A stretch of DNA of 40,646 nt, taken from positions 120,958 to 161,603 of the forward strand of contig CAJNDS010000338.1 in NCBI GenBank assembly GCA_905221605.1, written 5' to 3'. The notes under the pieces were generated by a model. The model had not been told where the DNA came from. It saw only the letters and a list, made by a program, of their open reading frames with translations, and searched no databases. Made by a program: the position numbers and the translations under genes. Every line of letters begins with the position of its first letter. Positions within the stretch are counted from its first letter, which is position 1. Shown in pieces: positions 17,230-26,040 of the stretch. This stretch comes from Symbiodinium natans (taxonomy: Eukaryota > Sar > Dinophyceae > Suessiales > Symbiodiniaceae).

Positions 17230-18120
17230 GGGCTTACCTGGGGCTTCGGTTTTTTGAGCTCCGCGCGCTTTGAGGGACTTGGAAGAAGGTTCGGCCATGA
17301 GGGGGTTTAGGGTTTAGCTTTTAGGGTTCAGGGTTTAGGGTACTTCCCACAAAAGCACCAGACTTTAATATACACTCAGGCCATATGCCCCCAAACCCCC
17401 AATCGCTCCAACCCTAAATCCCAGATTTAAATCCTAAATCCTACCATCAGGACAACCCTAAACCCTAAACCCTCGAAGCGCTGAATCTTCCCCAAACCCC
17501 CAACCCCGCCCTCAAACGCCAGCCCCCCAAAAAAGCCCCAAGATAGGGTTAGGGTTGTTGGGGTTGTTGGGTTTAGGGGTTTTCGAGGTTAGGACTTTGG
17601 AATTCAGATGTTACGCGGCCAAAGTGGGTTTGGTGGTTTGAGGGCTTTCGGGATGTAAGGGCTTCAGGGTTCACGCGTTTTGGAATTCTAGGCCTTTGGG
17701 GTTTAAGGGCCTGAGGGTTATAGGTCTGAGTGCGTAGGGGGTTGACGGAACTTGGTTTTGTGTTTTGGGCCTTTACTGGGTGGTGTTTCGGGATAATTTT
17801 AAATTTCCCTTCTTTCCCTTTTAAGGGAACATATTCATAAATATTTTCAAAGGCTTTAAAGCGCCTTTCAGTTTAGGGTCAAGTATCATAAAGGGTCTTG
17901 GGATTTGGTCAGGGCTCGTGGGTTCCATGGTGTTAAAGAGTTAAAGTTTAGAGGTAGGGTCTTAAGGATCTAAGATGTTGTGGTTTTTGCAGGGTTGTTA
18001 AGGTGTTTCTAAACCCTAACCCGAAACCCTAAACCCTAAACCCTTCAACCCTTCAAACCCTAAACCCTAAACCCTATACCCTAAACCCTTCAAACCCTTC
18101 AAACCCAACACCCCAACCAG
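17230..18120. other. Mostly unique sequence
   Basis: Unique, moderately AT-rich in 17780-17870. Scattered heptamers; CCCTTCAA variants at 18040-18110. No gene recognised. Confidence 0.45.
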
Positions 18121-18215
18121 CAACACGCGAAGAGACGCCTTGCTGAGGCGCGGCCAGCGCGGGGTTGTTGAGCGCCTGCTGCCGTTCTTGGGGGCCGCCT
18201 GGACTGGGCGTTCCT
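18121..18215 (+). CDS. Weak candidate exon
   Basis: The frame RDALLRRGQRGVVERLLPFL, then GAAWTGRSW, is open and GC-rich. Its DNA partly resembles 3830-3865 (TTGTTGA[AG]CGCCT). Unrecognised. Confidence 0.25.
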
Positions 18216-18289
18216 GGTTCTCTAAACCCTAAACCCTAAACCCTAACAACCCAAACCCCAAAACCCTAAACCTTAACTCCTAACATCTA

Positions 18290-18293
18290 AACC

Positions 18294-18324
<31 letters not shown>

Positions 18325-18375
18325 GACCCTCGACCCTCGACCCTCGACCCTCGACCCAAAACCTTAAACCCCAAA
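18290..18375 (-). repeat. CCCTCAA and CCCTCGA variant blocks
   Basis: Five or so CCCTCAA units switch to about six CCCTCGA units, a clean example of sequential variant fixation. Confidence 0.85.
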
Positions 18376-18494
18376 CCCTCAACCCATGATCTTCTGGGGT
18401 GTTGGGGAGTACAGGGCCAGCATACCCTAGAAGCTCCTAAGCCCCCAAAGGCCCAAGCTCCTAAGCCCTAAAGCACTCAAGCATCGAAGCCCTG

Positions 18495-18730
18495 CCAGGG
18501 TTTAGAGTTTAGGGTTTAGGGTTTAGGGTTTAGGGTTTAGGGTTTAGGCTTTAGGGTTTAGGGTGGTCTTCATATATCGAAGAAATGTTCAACATACCCC
18601 CTAGGGCATGCCCCTTAAAAGAAACTAAGGGGCGTGGTAACATCCTCCCTTAGACTCCCTGTATATGATACTTTCATAGGTAAAGGGGTTTAGGGTTTAG
18701 GGTTTAGGGTTTAGGGTTTAGGGTTTAGGG
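18495..18730. repeat. TTTAGGG arrays around a palindromic insert
   Basis: TTTAGGG at 18497-18564 and 18688-18731. The insert between (18565-18685) has GCCCCTTA and TAAGGGGC as opposed arms and may be another short palindromic element. Confidence 0.55.
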
Positions 18731-18934
18731 TGAGTTATTCTTAGAATATAGGTGTACTCAGTGGAAACAGGCTTGACAGCCGAAGTGGATGATCGCAACA
18801 GAGACAGAGACAGGGCAGGCTCCTTCGAGCTTTTCAGGCCCTAAGCTCTAAGACCTAAGCCCGAAACCCTAAACCCTAACACCCTAAACCCTAAACCCCA
18901 AACCTCCAAAACCCTAAACCCTAAACCCTAAACA

Positions 18935-19013
18935 GTGAAGGGCGCTGAGCGCATCCTCAGTTCGAATCTCTACGTACTCGTACCGGTGGATTTTGGGGAA
19001 GCTTTGTAGCCTA
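18935..19013 (+). CDS. Candidate exon, unassigned
   Basis: After AACAG: KGAERILSSNLYVLVPVDFG, then EAL and TAG. Exon-like. GTTCGAATCTC inside looks like a tRNA T-loop, but no tRNA fold surrounds it. Confidence 0.3.
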
Positions 19014-19129
19014 AACCCAAACAACAAAACCCAATTAGTGTTTAAGGGTTTAGGGAAACCCTGATTCCCAAACCCCAAAACCCTACGCCCTAAACTCTAA
19101 ACCCTCCCCTAGGACCCGATTGCCAGAGC

Positions 19130-19690
19130 CAAATCTTCATAATTTTGGGGTCTAGCGTTCGGTGGCGTTCACGGGCTTCTATTTTTGTTGGGCGTTTAGG
19201 GTGTATCAGTATGAAGATGTCTTAAGCCTTGAAGCCCCAGCCCCAGGACTCAAGGAGATGTCCGAAAATGCTCGGCCAGCCTGCGCTCTAAGCCCGAAGC
19301 ACCACACACCGCGGACCCCTTCGGTTTCGCCGAGCTCGAACTCCTAACCCTAAACCCGAAACCCTAAGCGCCCAACCCCTGAAGCCCTAAGCCCTAAGCC
19401 AAACCCTACCAAAGAAATCTTACACCCAAACGCCACCCAGGTGCGGTGGGAGGGCTTGTCTGGAGTACCGGACCCCAGAACTTTGGGGGTTCAGGGGTTC
19501 CGGGGCCAGTGGTTCTAGGGGGTGTTGGGTTTAGGCTTAGGGTCTTTTAGAGGTTTAGCGGTAGGGTCTAGAGGTTTGGGGTTTTGGGGGTTAAAGGTTC
19601 AAGGGTCAGGCCGAATCTCCTTCGAGCTTAACGTCCTTACGGATTGAACAGGCAGGCCAGTTGACCCCTAATCTCCTAAGCCCTAAGCCC
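19130..19690 (+). other. Region of weak coding islands
   Basis: Open frames: 19162-19347 (AFTGFYFCWAFRVYQYEDVL onward), 19438-19490 after CACCCAG (VRWEGLSGVPDPRTLG) and 19597-19665 (QAESPSSLTSLRIEQAGQ). Any may be an exon; none is recognised and no borders are firm. Confidence 0.3.
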
Positions 19691-19859
19691 GTAGTCCTAA
19701 AACCCCTAAGCCCCTAAAGCCTATTCAACACCTACAACCACGAAGCTTCCGAGAATAGGGGCTTAGGGGTTTAGGGAGTTTAGGAAGCAGTGGGACGCTC
19801 CAGGGTTTCGGGTTTAGGGTTTAGGGCTTAGTGGTTCAGGGCTTCTAGGGTTGGCTCGA

Positions 19860-19914
19860 TTTTTTTTTTTTTTTTTTTATTTTTTTTGGGGGGGGGGGGG
19901 GGGGGGGGGGGGGG
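19860..19914 (+). repeat. Poly(T)-poly(G) junction
   Basis: A T-run of 18 to 19, an A, seven or so T, then about 27 G. The same T-run then G-run order occurs at 30929-30971 and, shorter, at 3441-3454 and 22437-22447. Confidence 0.9.
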
Positions 19915-20142
19915 TGGAGCCTTTGCCAGCAGGGTTTAGGGGAATCTTGCGTGGGAGCAGCGCTGTTTTGATCAACTGCCAAATCCACCTTTAACAGGGC
20001 CGGAGAGCGTTTATGTCCCTCAGGGTTCAAGCTAGGGTTGAGGAATCAGGTGTCAGGGTAAAGTTTGGATTAGTTGTGACATCGCCACTGCTTCGCCTGC
20101 TAGGTAGCCGCTCAGCACGCATACCTCCGCACATTCGTCCTA

Positions 20143-20212
20143 AGCCCTAAACCCTAAACCCTAAACCCTAAACCCTAAACCCTAAACCCTAAACCCTAAA
20201 CCCTAAACCCTG
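20143..20212 (-). repeat. CCCTAAA array
   Basis: About ten perfect units. Confidence 0.9.
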
Positions 20213-20261
20213 GAGCCAACAGAAGCCTTGTGCCCTGAACTGCAAACCTTAAGCCTGAGAC

Positions 20262-20319
20262 CCCGATTCGGTCGTGATCTGCGGCATGCCGTACGAGTTC
20301 GGGGAAGCCCGGGGCAGAT
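20262..20319 (+). CDS. Candidate exon, unassigned
   Basis: The frame reads DPDSVVICGMPYEFGEARGR, then TAA. Exon-like with GC-rich third positions. Unrecognised. Confidence 0.35.
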
Positions 20320-20323
20320 AAAT

Positions 20324-20455
20324 TCTCATAGGGTTCTTAAGGGAGGGGGGGTTGAGGGGGGGGGTATGTAGCCCAAGGTTCCCTAATACTCCCTAAGGCT
20401 CCCTAGGCTTCCCTAGGTATCTACCCCCCCTGAAACCTCCCTGAAGAACCACATA
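20324..20455. mobile_element. Palindromic element, GGGTTCTTAAGGGAGG family, copy 1
   Basis: Left part GGGTTCTTAAGGGAGG plus a G-rich run; middle GCCCAAGGTTCCCTAATACT; right part C-rich with CTCCCTGAAGAACC, roughly complementary to the left. The closest relative is at 29298-29444. Confidence 0.65.
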
Positions 20456-20605
20456 AAATTCAGCACGTCCAGGAACGAGTTCTAACGATGATGGCCCCGA
20501 AGGACTAACCCCGAAGCTCCAAAAAACAAACCCCAACATCCTAACCTAAACCCTATAACCTTGAAGGCTAAATCCCTAAACCCTAAAACCCTAAACTCCT
20601 AAACC

Positions 20606-20655
20606 TCCCGAACGAGGACTTCAAGGTTGCGAAGGTCGCGAGCCCCTGCCAACCC
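20606..20655 (+). CDS. Weak candidate exon
   Basis: LPNEDFKVAKVASPCQP then TGA, between degenerate telomeric units. Unrecognised. Confidence 0.25.
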
Positions 20656-20865
20656 TGAGCCCTCAAACCCTGAACCCTGAAAGCTAAAGCTCTAAACCTA
20701 CACCCTAAACCCTAAACCCTAAACCCTAAACCCTAAACCCCAAACACTAGGCCCTGAACCCTAGGCCCTAAACCCTGAAACCTAGGGCCCTAAATAACCC
20801 TAAACGCGAACCCCGGAACCCTAAACCATGTCAAGTGTTCGCCTAATTCCCCCAAACAGCCCCCA

Positions 20866-20963
20866 CTTGGGATGTTCCCCCTTATCCTAACAGTCCTTAG
20901 TAGGGATGATAATCGTGTACCAAAATCCCTATGGACTGCTAGTATAAGCGGGAACATCCCAAG
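20866..20963. mobile_element. MITE-like element, TTGGGATGTTCCC family, copy 2
   Basis: Inverted ends CTTGGGATGTTCCCCCTTAT and ATAAGCGGGAACATCCCAAG, about 98 nt in all. The best-preserved pair of ends of the family. Confidence 0.75.
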
Positions 20964-21008
20964 CGTAAACCCTAAACCCTAATACATCCTAAACCCTAAA
21001 CCCTAAAC

Positions 21009-21068
21009 CTAGTAGGGGTACCATAATCCTATATTACGGACTGCAAGTATAAGGGGGAACATCCCAAG
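21009..21068. mobile_element. Same family, copy 3, left end missing
   Basis: Keeps AGTAGGGGTACCATAATCC and the right end AAGGGGGAACATCCCAAG only about 45 nt after copy 2. The left end is replaced by CCCTAAA units. Confidence 0.65.
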
Positions 21069-21089
21069 CCCCCCACCAACACCCAGGTG

Positions 21090-21150
21090 AAAGCCATCCC
21101 AAAACCGTGGGAGCTGATCCAGGATGAGAGGCCCGCCTCGGACTTCGGGG
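21090..21150 (+). CDS. Candidate exon, unassigned
   Basis: After CACCCAG: VKAIPKPWELIQDERPASDF, then the G-rich array. It lies upstream of the helicase-like pieces and could belong to the same gene. Unrecognised. Confidence 0.35.
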
Positions 21151-21662
21151 TTTAGGGGGTTTTTAGGGGGTTTTTAGGGGGTTTTTAGGGGGTTTTTAGG
21201 GGGTTTTTAGGGGGTTTTTAGGGGGTTTTTAGGGGGTTTTTAGGGGGTTTTTAGGGGGTTTTTAGGGGGTTTTTAGGCGGTTTTTAGGGGGTTTTTAGGG
21301 GGTTTTTATGGGTTTTTAGGGGGTTTAGGGGGTTTTTAGGGGGTTTAGGGGGTTTAGGGGGTTTAGGGGGTTTAGGGGGTTTAGGGGGTTTAGGGGGTTT
21401 AGGGGGTTTAGGGGGTTTAGGGGGTTTAGGGGGTTTAGGGGGTTTAGGGGGTTTAGGGGGTTTAGGGGGGTTAGGGGGTTTAGGGGGTTTAAGGGGTTTA
21501 GGGGGTTCAGGGGGTTTAGGGGGTTTAGGGGGTTTAGGGGGGTTAGGGGGTTTAGGGGGTTTAGGGGGTTTAGGGGGTTTAGGGGGTTTAGGGGGTTTAG
21601 GGGGTTTAGGGGGTTTAGGGGGTTTAGGGGGTTTAGGGGGTTTAGGGGGTTTAGGGGGTTTA
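21148..21662 (+). repeat. GGGGGTTTTTA 11-mer then GGGGGTTTA 9-mer array
   Basis: About 14 copies of the 11-mer switch through a mixed zone (21305-21345) to about 35 copies of the 9-mer, then back to TTTAGGG. Both units look like expanded telomere units. Confidence 0.92.
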
Positions 21663-21794
21663 GGCTTTAGGGTTTAGGATTTAGGGTTTAGGGTTTGGGG
21701 TTTGGGGTTTAGGATTTTGGGTTTAGGGGCTCGAAGGGTTTTAGGGTTTGAGGGTTGAGAAGGGTTTTAGGGTTTGAGGGTTTAGGGTTTAGTT

Positions 21795-22045
21795 TCAGGG
21801 CCATGCGCAATATTCAGAGAACAATAAGTTTATATGAAGATGGAAAGTCACAGGGGCCACAAACTCCCATCTTCGAAAGCAAGATATCGCAGCATGACAT
21901 GGCAGAAGTGTATTAGCAAAAGGTGCTGCCACTTCGTTCACAAGGGTCAGCAGACACAAAGCTTTTCCATCCCGAACATGGTGGGGCCAATAGTGCGCGC
22001 ATTTATGGGAAACCCTACTGCGCGTACGAGTCACACCCTAATCCT
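21795..22045. other. Unique segment, possible coding piece
   Basis: A non-repetitive 250 nt with overlapping open frames of about 80 codons on both strands (minus 22034-21795, plus 21834-22076). Neither product is recognised. Confidence 0.25.
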
Positions 22046-22109
22046 TCAATCCTTAACCCTAAATCCTAAACTCTAAACCCTAAACCCGAAACCCCTAACC
22101 CTTTGCCAA

Positions 22110-22192
22110 GTGCATCTCTGGTGTCAGGAAAGTCTTCTCAGCGAAGGAGAAGTGGGCCAGTGCCGCCAGGAAACCCGGATCCGCCGCTTAAG
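22110..22192 (+). CDS. Candidate exon, unassigned
   Basis: After GCCAAG: CISGVRKVFSAKEKWASAAR, then KPGSAA and TAA. Basic, exon-like, possibly terminal. Confidence 0.35.
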
Positions 22193-22802
22193 ACCCACCC
22201 CAAAAATATAGACATTCTTCCTTAGAAGGGCTACATAGGGACTTTGGGGTTTTGCCGTAAGCACCCAAACCTCATGGTTTAGGGCTTAGGGACTTAGGGC
22301 CACCCACTCTAACTTCCCCCACTAACTCCCCCCCCCCCCCCCTTCTCCCTCCCACACCCCACCCCCAAAATATGCGCCGCAAACAGCCCTTCAAGCCTTG
22401 TTTCGGCCTTATCTCAAGTCAAGGTTGGTTGAGCTGTTTTTTTGGGGGGAGGCGGGTTAGGGGTGCAAGCGGGCTCCACATAATAAGAGGATTTCATATT
22501 CGATCCCTAAACCCTATAAGCCCTAAGCCCTAAGCCCTAAGCCCTAAACCCTAAACCCTAAACCCTGAATCCTAAACCCTAGTAGGAAACCCCCCAAAAC
22601 GGCTTTCGGGAGGTCTAAAAAATGGGGCCTTTGGCCTCTTCCCGTATGTGCAGTGCCTAGGGTTTCGAGGGTCTTAAGAAAGGCCACCAACCCCAAACTC
22701 TGGAACCCTAAACCGGTAGGGTTAGGGTTTAGCGTTAGGGGTTTAGGGTTTAGGGTTAAGGGTTTCCCAACCCGCAAAAAGGCACCCCCTAGCGCGAGTG
22801 AG

Positions 22803-22902
22803 GCGCCAGACACGCTGATCCTCACTGCAACGCGCGAACTCTGCGAGCAGGCAGACCGATAGTTCCTCCAGGGCCTTTTTCAGAAGCGCCAGGGAAGAAA
22901 GA
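22803..22902 (+). CDS. DEAD-box helicase-like exon, motif Ia, with in-frame TAG
   Basis: After AGTGAG the frame reads APDTLILTATRELCEQADR. TATREL corresponds to motif Ia (PTREL) of DEAD-box RNA helicases, which contacts RNA. TAG follows at 22860-22862, then FLQGLFQKRQGRK in the same frame, as helicase sequence would continue. So there is a nonsense codon, or a 12-nt piece GCAGACCGATAG that begins GC and ends AG but is very short for an intron. Whether it belongs to the same gene as 32796-37835 is inference. Confidence 0.5.
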
Positions 22903-23119
22903 GGGGTTTAGAGTTTAGGGTTAGGGTTTAGGGCTCTTTGAGTTTAGAGTTTAGGGTGAAGAGTTTAGGGTCAGGGTATAACGCCCTACATCCCCTCGAA
23001 AAGACGGGCTTTACACTTCCTCATTACCTACTGAGGACAAAGACGTCTGGCTTAGCGTTTACGAGATGGGATTGGGGCGTAGGGTTTCAAGGGTCTAGAA
23101 CCCCAAGCCCCCAAACCCT

Positions 23120-23250
23120 AAACCCTAAACCCTAATCCCCAAACCCTAAACCTTAAACCCCAAACCCTAAACACTAAACCCCAAACCCTAAACCCCAAAC
23201 CCTAAACGCCAAAACCTAAACCCCAAACCCTCAACCCTAAACCCCAAGCC
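23120..23250 (-). repeat. CCCTAAA / CCCCAAA mixed array
   Basis: Alternating canonical and CCCCAAA units. Confidence 0.85.
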
Positions 23251-23254
23251 CTCA

Positions 23255-23320
23255 CAGCAGCTGCAAGGTGGCGGACGTTGCGCGTCAGCCGGGGCCTGAG
23301 CTTGAAGGGAAAATTCGTTG
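23255..23320 (+). CDS. Weak candidate exon
   Basis: SCKVADVARQPGPELEGKIR is open after CACAGC. Unrecognised. Confidence 0.2.
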
Positions 23321-23380
23321 GGGGTTAGGGGTTTAGGGTTTGGGGTTTGGGGTTTAGGGTTTGGGGTTTAGGGTTAAAAG

Positions 23381-23467
23381 GTGTCCGCCTTATACTAGCA
23401 GCCCTTAATCGGGATTAGATTAGGGGGTATATACTTTGGTCCTGTTAGTAAAGGGGAACATCCCAAG
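23381..23467. mobile_element. TTGGGATGTTCCC family, copy 4
   Basis: Keeps CCGCCTTATACTAGCAGCCC at the left and TAGTAAAGGGGAACATCCCA at the right; its left tip is diverged. Confidence 0.65.
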
Positions 23468-23604
23468 TTTGGGATTTAGGGTTTAGGGTTTAGGGCTTGG
23501 GGTGTGAGGTCATTGGGTTTTCGGTTTGAGGATCAGTCAGGGTTCGAGGGTTGAAGGTTCCGGGCTCCAATCAAACCGAAGCATGCCCTGTTCTTAGGGA
23601 GGAA

Positions 23605-23760
23605 CCCTGAACCCTAAACCCTAAACCCTAAACCCTAAACCCTAAACCCTAAACCCTAAACCCTAAACCCTAAACCCTAAACCCTAAACCCTAAACCCTA
23701 GACCCTAGGCCCTAGGCCCTGGACCCTAAACCCTAAACCCTAAACCCCAAACCTTGAACC
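23605..23760 (-). repeat. CCCTAAA array
   Basis: About 14 perfect units then variants (CCCTAGG, CCCTAGA). Confidence 0.88.
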
Positions 23761-23784
23761 CTAAGGCCCTCAAGCCCTCATGGC

Positions 23785-23870
23785 CATGCTGTGAGCTGTG
23801 TGTGCCGCGCAACTTCCGGAGCGGCGTGCTGGCCAAATCCATCTATATAAGGACGACCTGCCGGAGATAG
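23785..23870 (+). CDS. Weak candidate exon
   Basis: CELCVPRNFRSGVLAKSIYI is open for over 20 codons. Unrecognised. Confidence 0.25.
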
Positions 23871-23894
23871 GGTTTAGGGTTTAGGGTTTAGGGT

Positions 23895-24251
23895 TTAGGG
23901 TTTAGGGTTTAGCCAGCGGTCCACTGCGCAGGCCTGACACTGTACGGCCCAGGTTACGGACCAATCATTCACTCCGCCGTTCGTCTCGACAGCCGCGAGT
24001 ACCACTTTGGAAGCCGCGGATGGCGAGAGCGGTCCCGCTACCACCATCCTGTGCTTCTGTGCGAAGCCCGCTCGCTCAGAAATGTTCTGTAGGAGCTGCG
24101 CATTATGTCGTGTAAGAGCCACCACAAAGGTCTCGAGTGAGCCAAACTTTCTTTCGTGCGTGAGACCAGGGGCATATCTCACGCACCGCAATAAGGCCTC
24201 ACGGCCTCGACCTGAGCCCAGAAAGGATGCGACAGCCCTGGGCCCGGACAA
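23895..24251 (-). CDS. Hypothetical protein piece on the minus strand
   Basis: A 118-codon frame, the longest that is not repeat-derived. Parts: SFLGSGRGREALLRCVRYAP, RKFGSLETFVVALTRHNAQL, HRMVVAGPLSPSAASKVVLA. Its composition is that of a normal alpha-helical soluble protein. It is bounded on both sides by telomeric arrays (the last six residues are repeat), so it is probably one exon or a gene fragment. The opposite strand also has an 89-codon frame, which I judge the shadow. Its strand is opposite to every other recognisable exon. Confidence 0.45.
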   Translation of the reverse strand: MSGPRAVASFLGSGRGREALLRCVRYAPGLTHERKFGSLETFVVALTRHNAQLLQNISERAGFAQKHRMVVAGPLSPSAASKVVLAAVETNGGVNDWSVTWAVQCQACAVDRWLNPKP

Positions 24252-24377
24252 CTTGGGTTCAGAGTTCAGGGTTTAAGGTTGAGGGTTTAGGGTTTTAGGG
24301 TTTAGGGGTTTGGGGTTTAGGGTTGAGGGTTTAGGGTTTAAGGTTCGGGGTTTAGAGTTTAGGGGGGTGTAGGGGTT

Positions 24378-24830
24378 CAGGGTTTGGGATTGAAGCAAAC
24401 CTCACATTCGTGCTTCCCTCCCTTGAAGTCCCCAAGCTCCCCAAACTCCCCAAGCTCCCCAAACTCCCCAAGCGCCCCAAACTCCCCAAACTCCCCAAAC
24501 TCCCCAAACCCTGAACCCTGAACCCTGAACCCTAAACCTTAAACCCTAAACCCTAAACCCTAAACCCTATAAACCCCAAACCCTAAACCCTAAACCCTAA
24601 AGCCCTAAAACCCTAAAGCCCTGAACCCTAAACCCTAAACCCTAAACCCTAAACCCTAAACCCTAAACCCTAAACCCTAAACCCCAAACCCTAAAACCCT
24701 AAAACCCTAAACCCTAAACCCTAAACCCTAAACCCTAAACCCTGAACCCAGAAACCTAAGTCCCCAAAATTCCCCTAACCTCAGGGTTTGGGATTGAAGC
24801 AAACCTCACATTCGTGCTTCCCTCCCTTGC
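24378..24830 (+). repeat. Direct duplication of a 48-nt segment
   Basis: The segment containing GGGATTGAAGCAAACCTCAC, ending CTTCCCTCCCTTG, occurs at 24378-24425 and again at 24781-24829, nearly identical. Each copy is followed by its own CTCCCCAAA nonamer array (24433-24506, 24855-24941). A tandem duplication of about 400 nt explains this, with CCCTAAA (24530-24745) between the copies. Confidence 0.85.
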
Positions 24831-24945
24831 AGTAGTGGAGCCCCCACTCGCCAAACTCCCAAACTCCCCAAACTCCCCCAAACTCCCCAAACTCCCCAAA
24901 CTCCCCAAACTCCCCAAACTCCCCAAACTCCCCAAACTCCCCTGA
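24433..24945 (-). repeat. CTCCCCAAA nonamers and CCCTAAA arrays
   Basis: Two nonamer arrays (about 8 and 9 units) around a long CCCTAAA/CCCTAAAA block. Confidence 0.85.
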
Positions 24946-25015
24946 AACCTAAGCCCCGAAAGGGTTTAGGGTTTTGGGTTTAGGGGTTAGGGTCCCCTAA
25001 ACTCCCCCGCTGCAG

Positions 25016-25078
25016 GCTGGGCTCGCTTCTTCCGGAGGCTTGGGGGGTCGGAGTTCACCTTCCTTTGGTGCTTAGGGT
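25016..25078 (+). CDS. Candidate exon, unassigned
   Basis: After CGCTGCAG one frame reads WARFFRRLGGSEFTFLWCLG. Unrecognised, but the acceptor and composition are exon-like. Confidence 0.3.
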
Positions 25079-25129
25079 TTAGGGTTTAGGGTTTGGGTTT
25101 AAGTTTAGGGTTTAGGGTTTAGGGTTTAG

Positions 25130-25490
25130 GGTGTTCCAAAGTGCCGCGGTCCCGACCCGCGCCAGTGGTGGCGGGTCGGGCCGCATCGGTGCAGCGGATC
25201 CCACCCCAGCCACCCAAACTGCCGCCTTTTTCGGGTTTAGAGCGGTCTACCCCCCACGGCCCCCCTATCAAGGGGGCTTACACCTCGAGTCTCCCCGCTG
25301 GCCGGGGTGGGACGTGCTGACTGCTGCTGTTGCTTGAGCCTACACTTTCCTGGATCAACAGGGAGCGGGGCAATCTGTTTCACCCATACTGTGTTTCAGG
25401 CACCCTCAAGCCCAATTCCGGACCCAAGCTCATTCATATGGCAGAATGGCGAGGGCCAAGCGCGGAAGGCCCCCCGCTGGCGCAAGGGCC
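25130..25490. other. GC-rich unique segment
   Basis: An open frame of 68 codons (25131-25337) and others overlap it. No domain recognised. Confidence 0.3.
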
Positions 25491-25595
25491 CTGGCGGGGG
25501 CAACTGCGGGGGCAACCCTGGCACGGGCAACCCTGGAAGGGGCAAGGCGAGGTTTTTTTGTATTAAAAATACTTTCTTATTTCAAATTTCTCTCT

Positions 25596-25621
25596 CTACA
25601 TATATATATATATATATATAT
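25596..25621. repeat. TA dinucleotide microsatellite
   Basis: About 12 TA units in an AT-rich gap of the satellite. Confidence 0.9.
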
Positions 25622-25699
25622 GTCAACCTTGGCGGGGGCAACCCTGGCGGGGCCCTGGCGGGGGTGACTACTAATGGGAAACCCTGGCAATTAATTAAT

Positions 25700-25885
25700 A
25701 GAGAACTTTGACAGGGCCCTTCGCACTTGAAGCCCAGCTCGGCAACTAAACAAAACTTCATAGAGAAGGACGACGAAGCCTCGCCAGCGCGCGAAGAGGA
25801 CGAGGTGCGTAGGGCCGTCGCAGAGAAGGTGCACAATTCCTGAGTAGGCGACGTGAGGAGGCGCGGAACCCTGCCAGGGCAACCC
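25700..25885 (+). repeat. Satellite cassette, copy 1
   Basis: Contains GAGAACTTTGACAGGGCCC, then AAGGACGACGAAGC, then GGTGCACAATTCCTGAGTAG. Parts recur at 26650-26757 and 27291-27357, so the cassette spread with the satellite. This copy has extra sequence between the pieces. Confidence 0.8.
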
Positions 25886-26040
25886 GGCGAGGGCAATGTC
25901 ACCCTGGCGGGGGCAACCCTGGCGGGGCAACCCAACCCTAACTCGGCGGCAACCCTGGCGGGGGCAACGCTGGTGGGGGCAACCCTGGTGGGGGCAACCC
26001 TGGCAATGGTAAAACTGGGCAACCCGGCGGGGTTGCGATA

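Noticed and set aside
18940-18975. GTTCGAATCTC, like a tRNA T-loop
   Set aside because: No acceptor, D or anticodon stem can be drawn around it.
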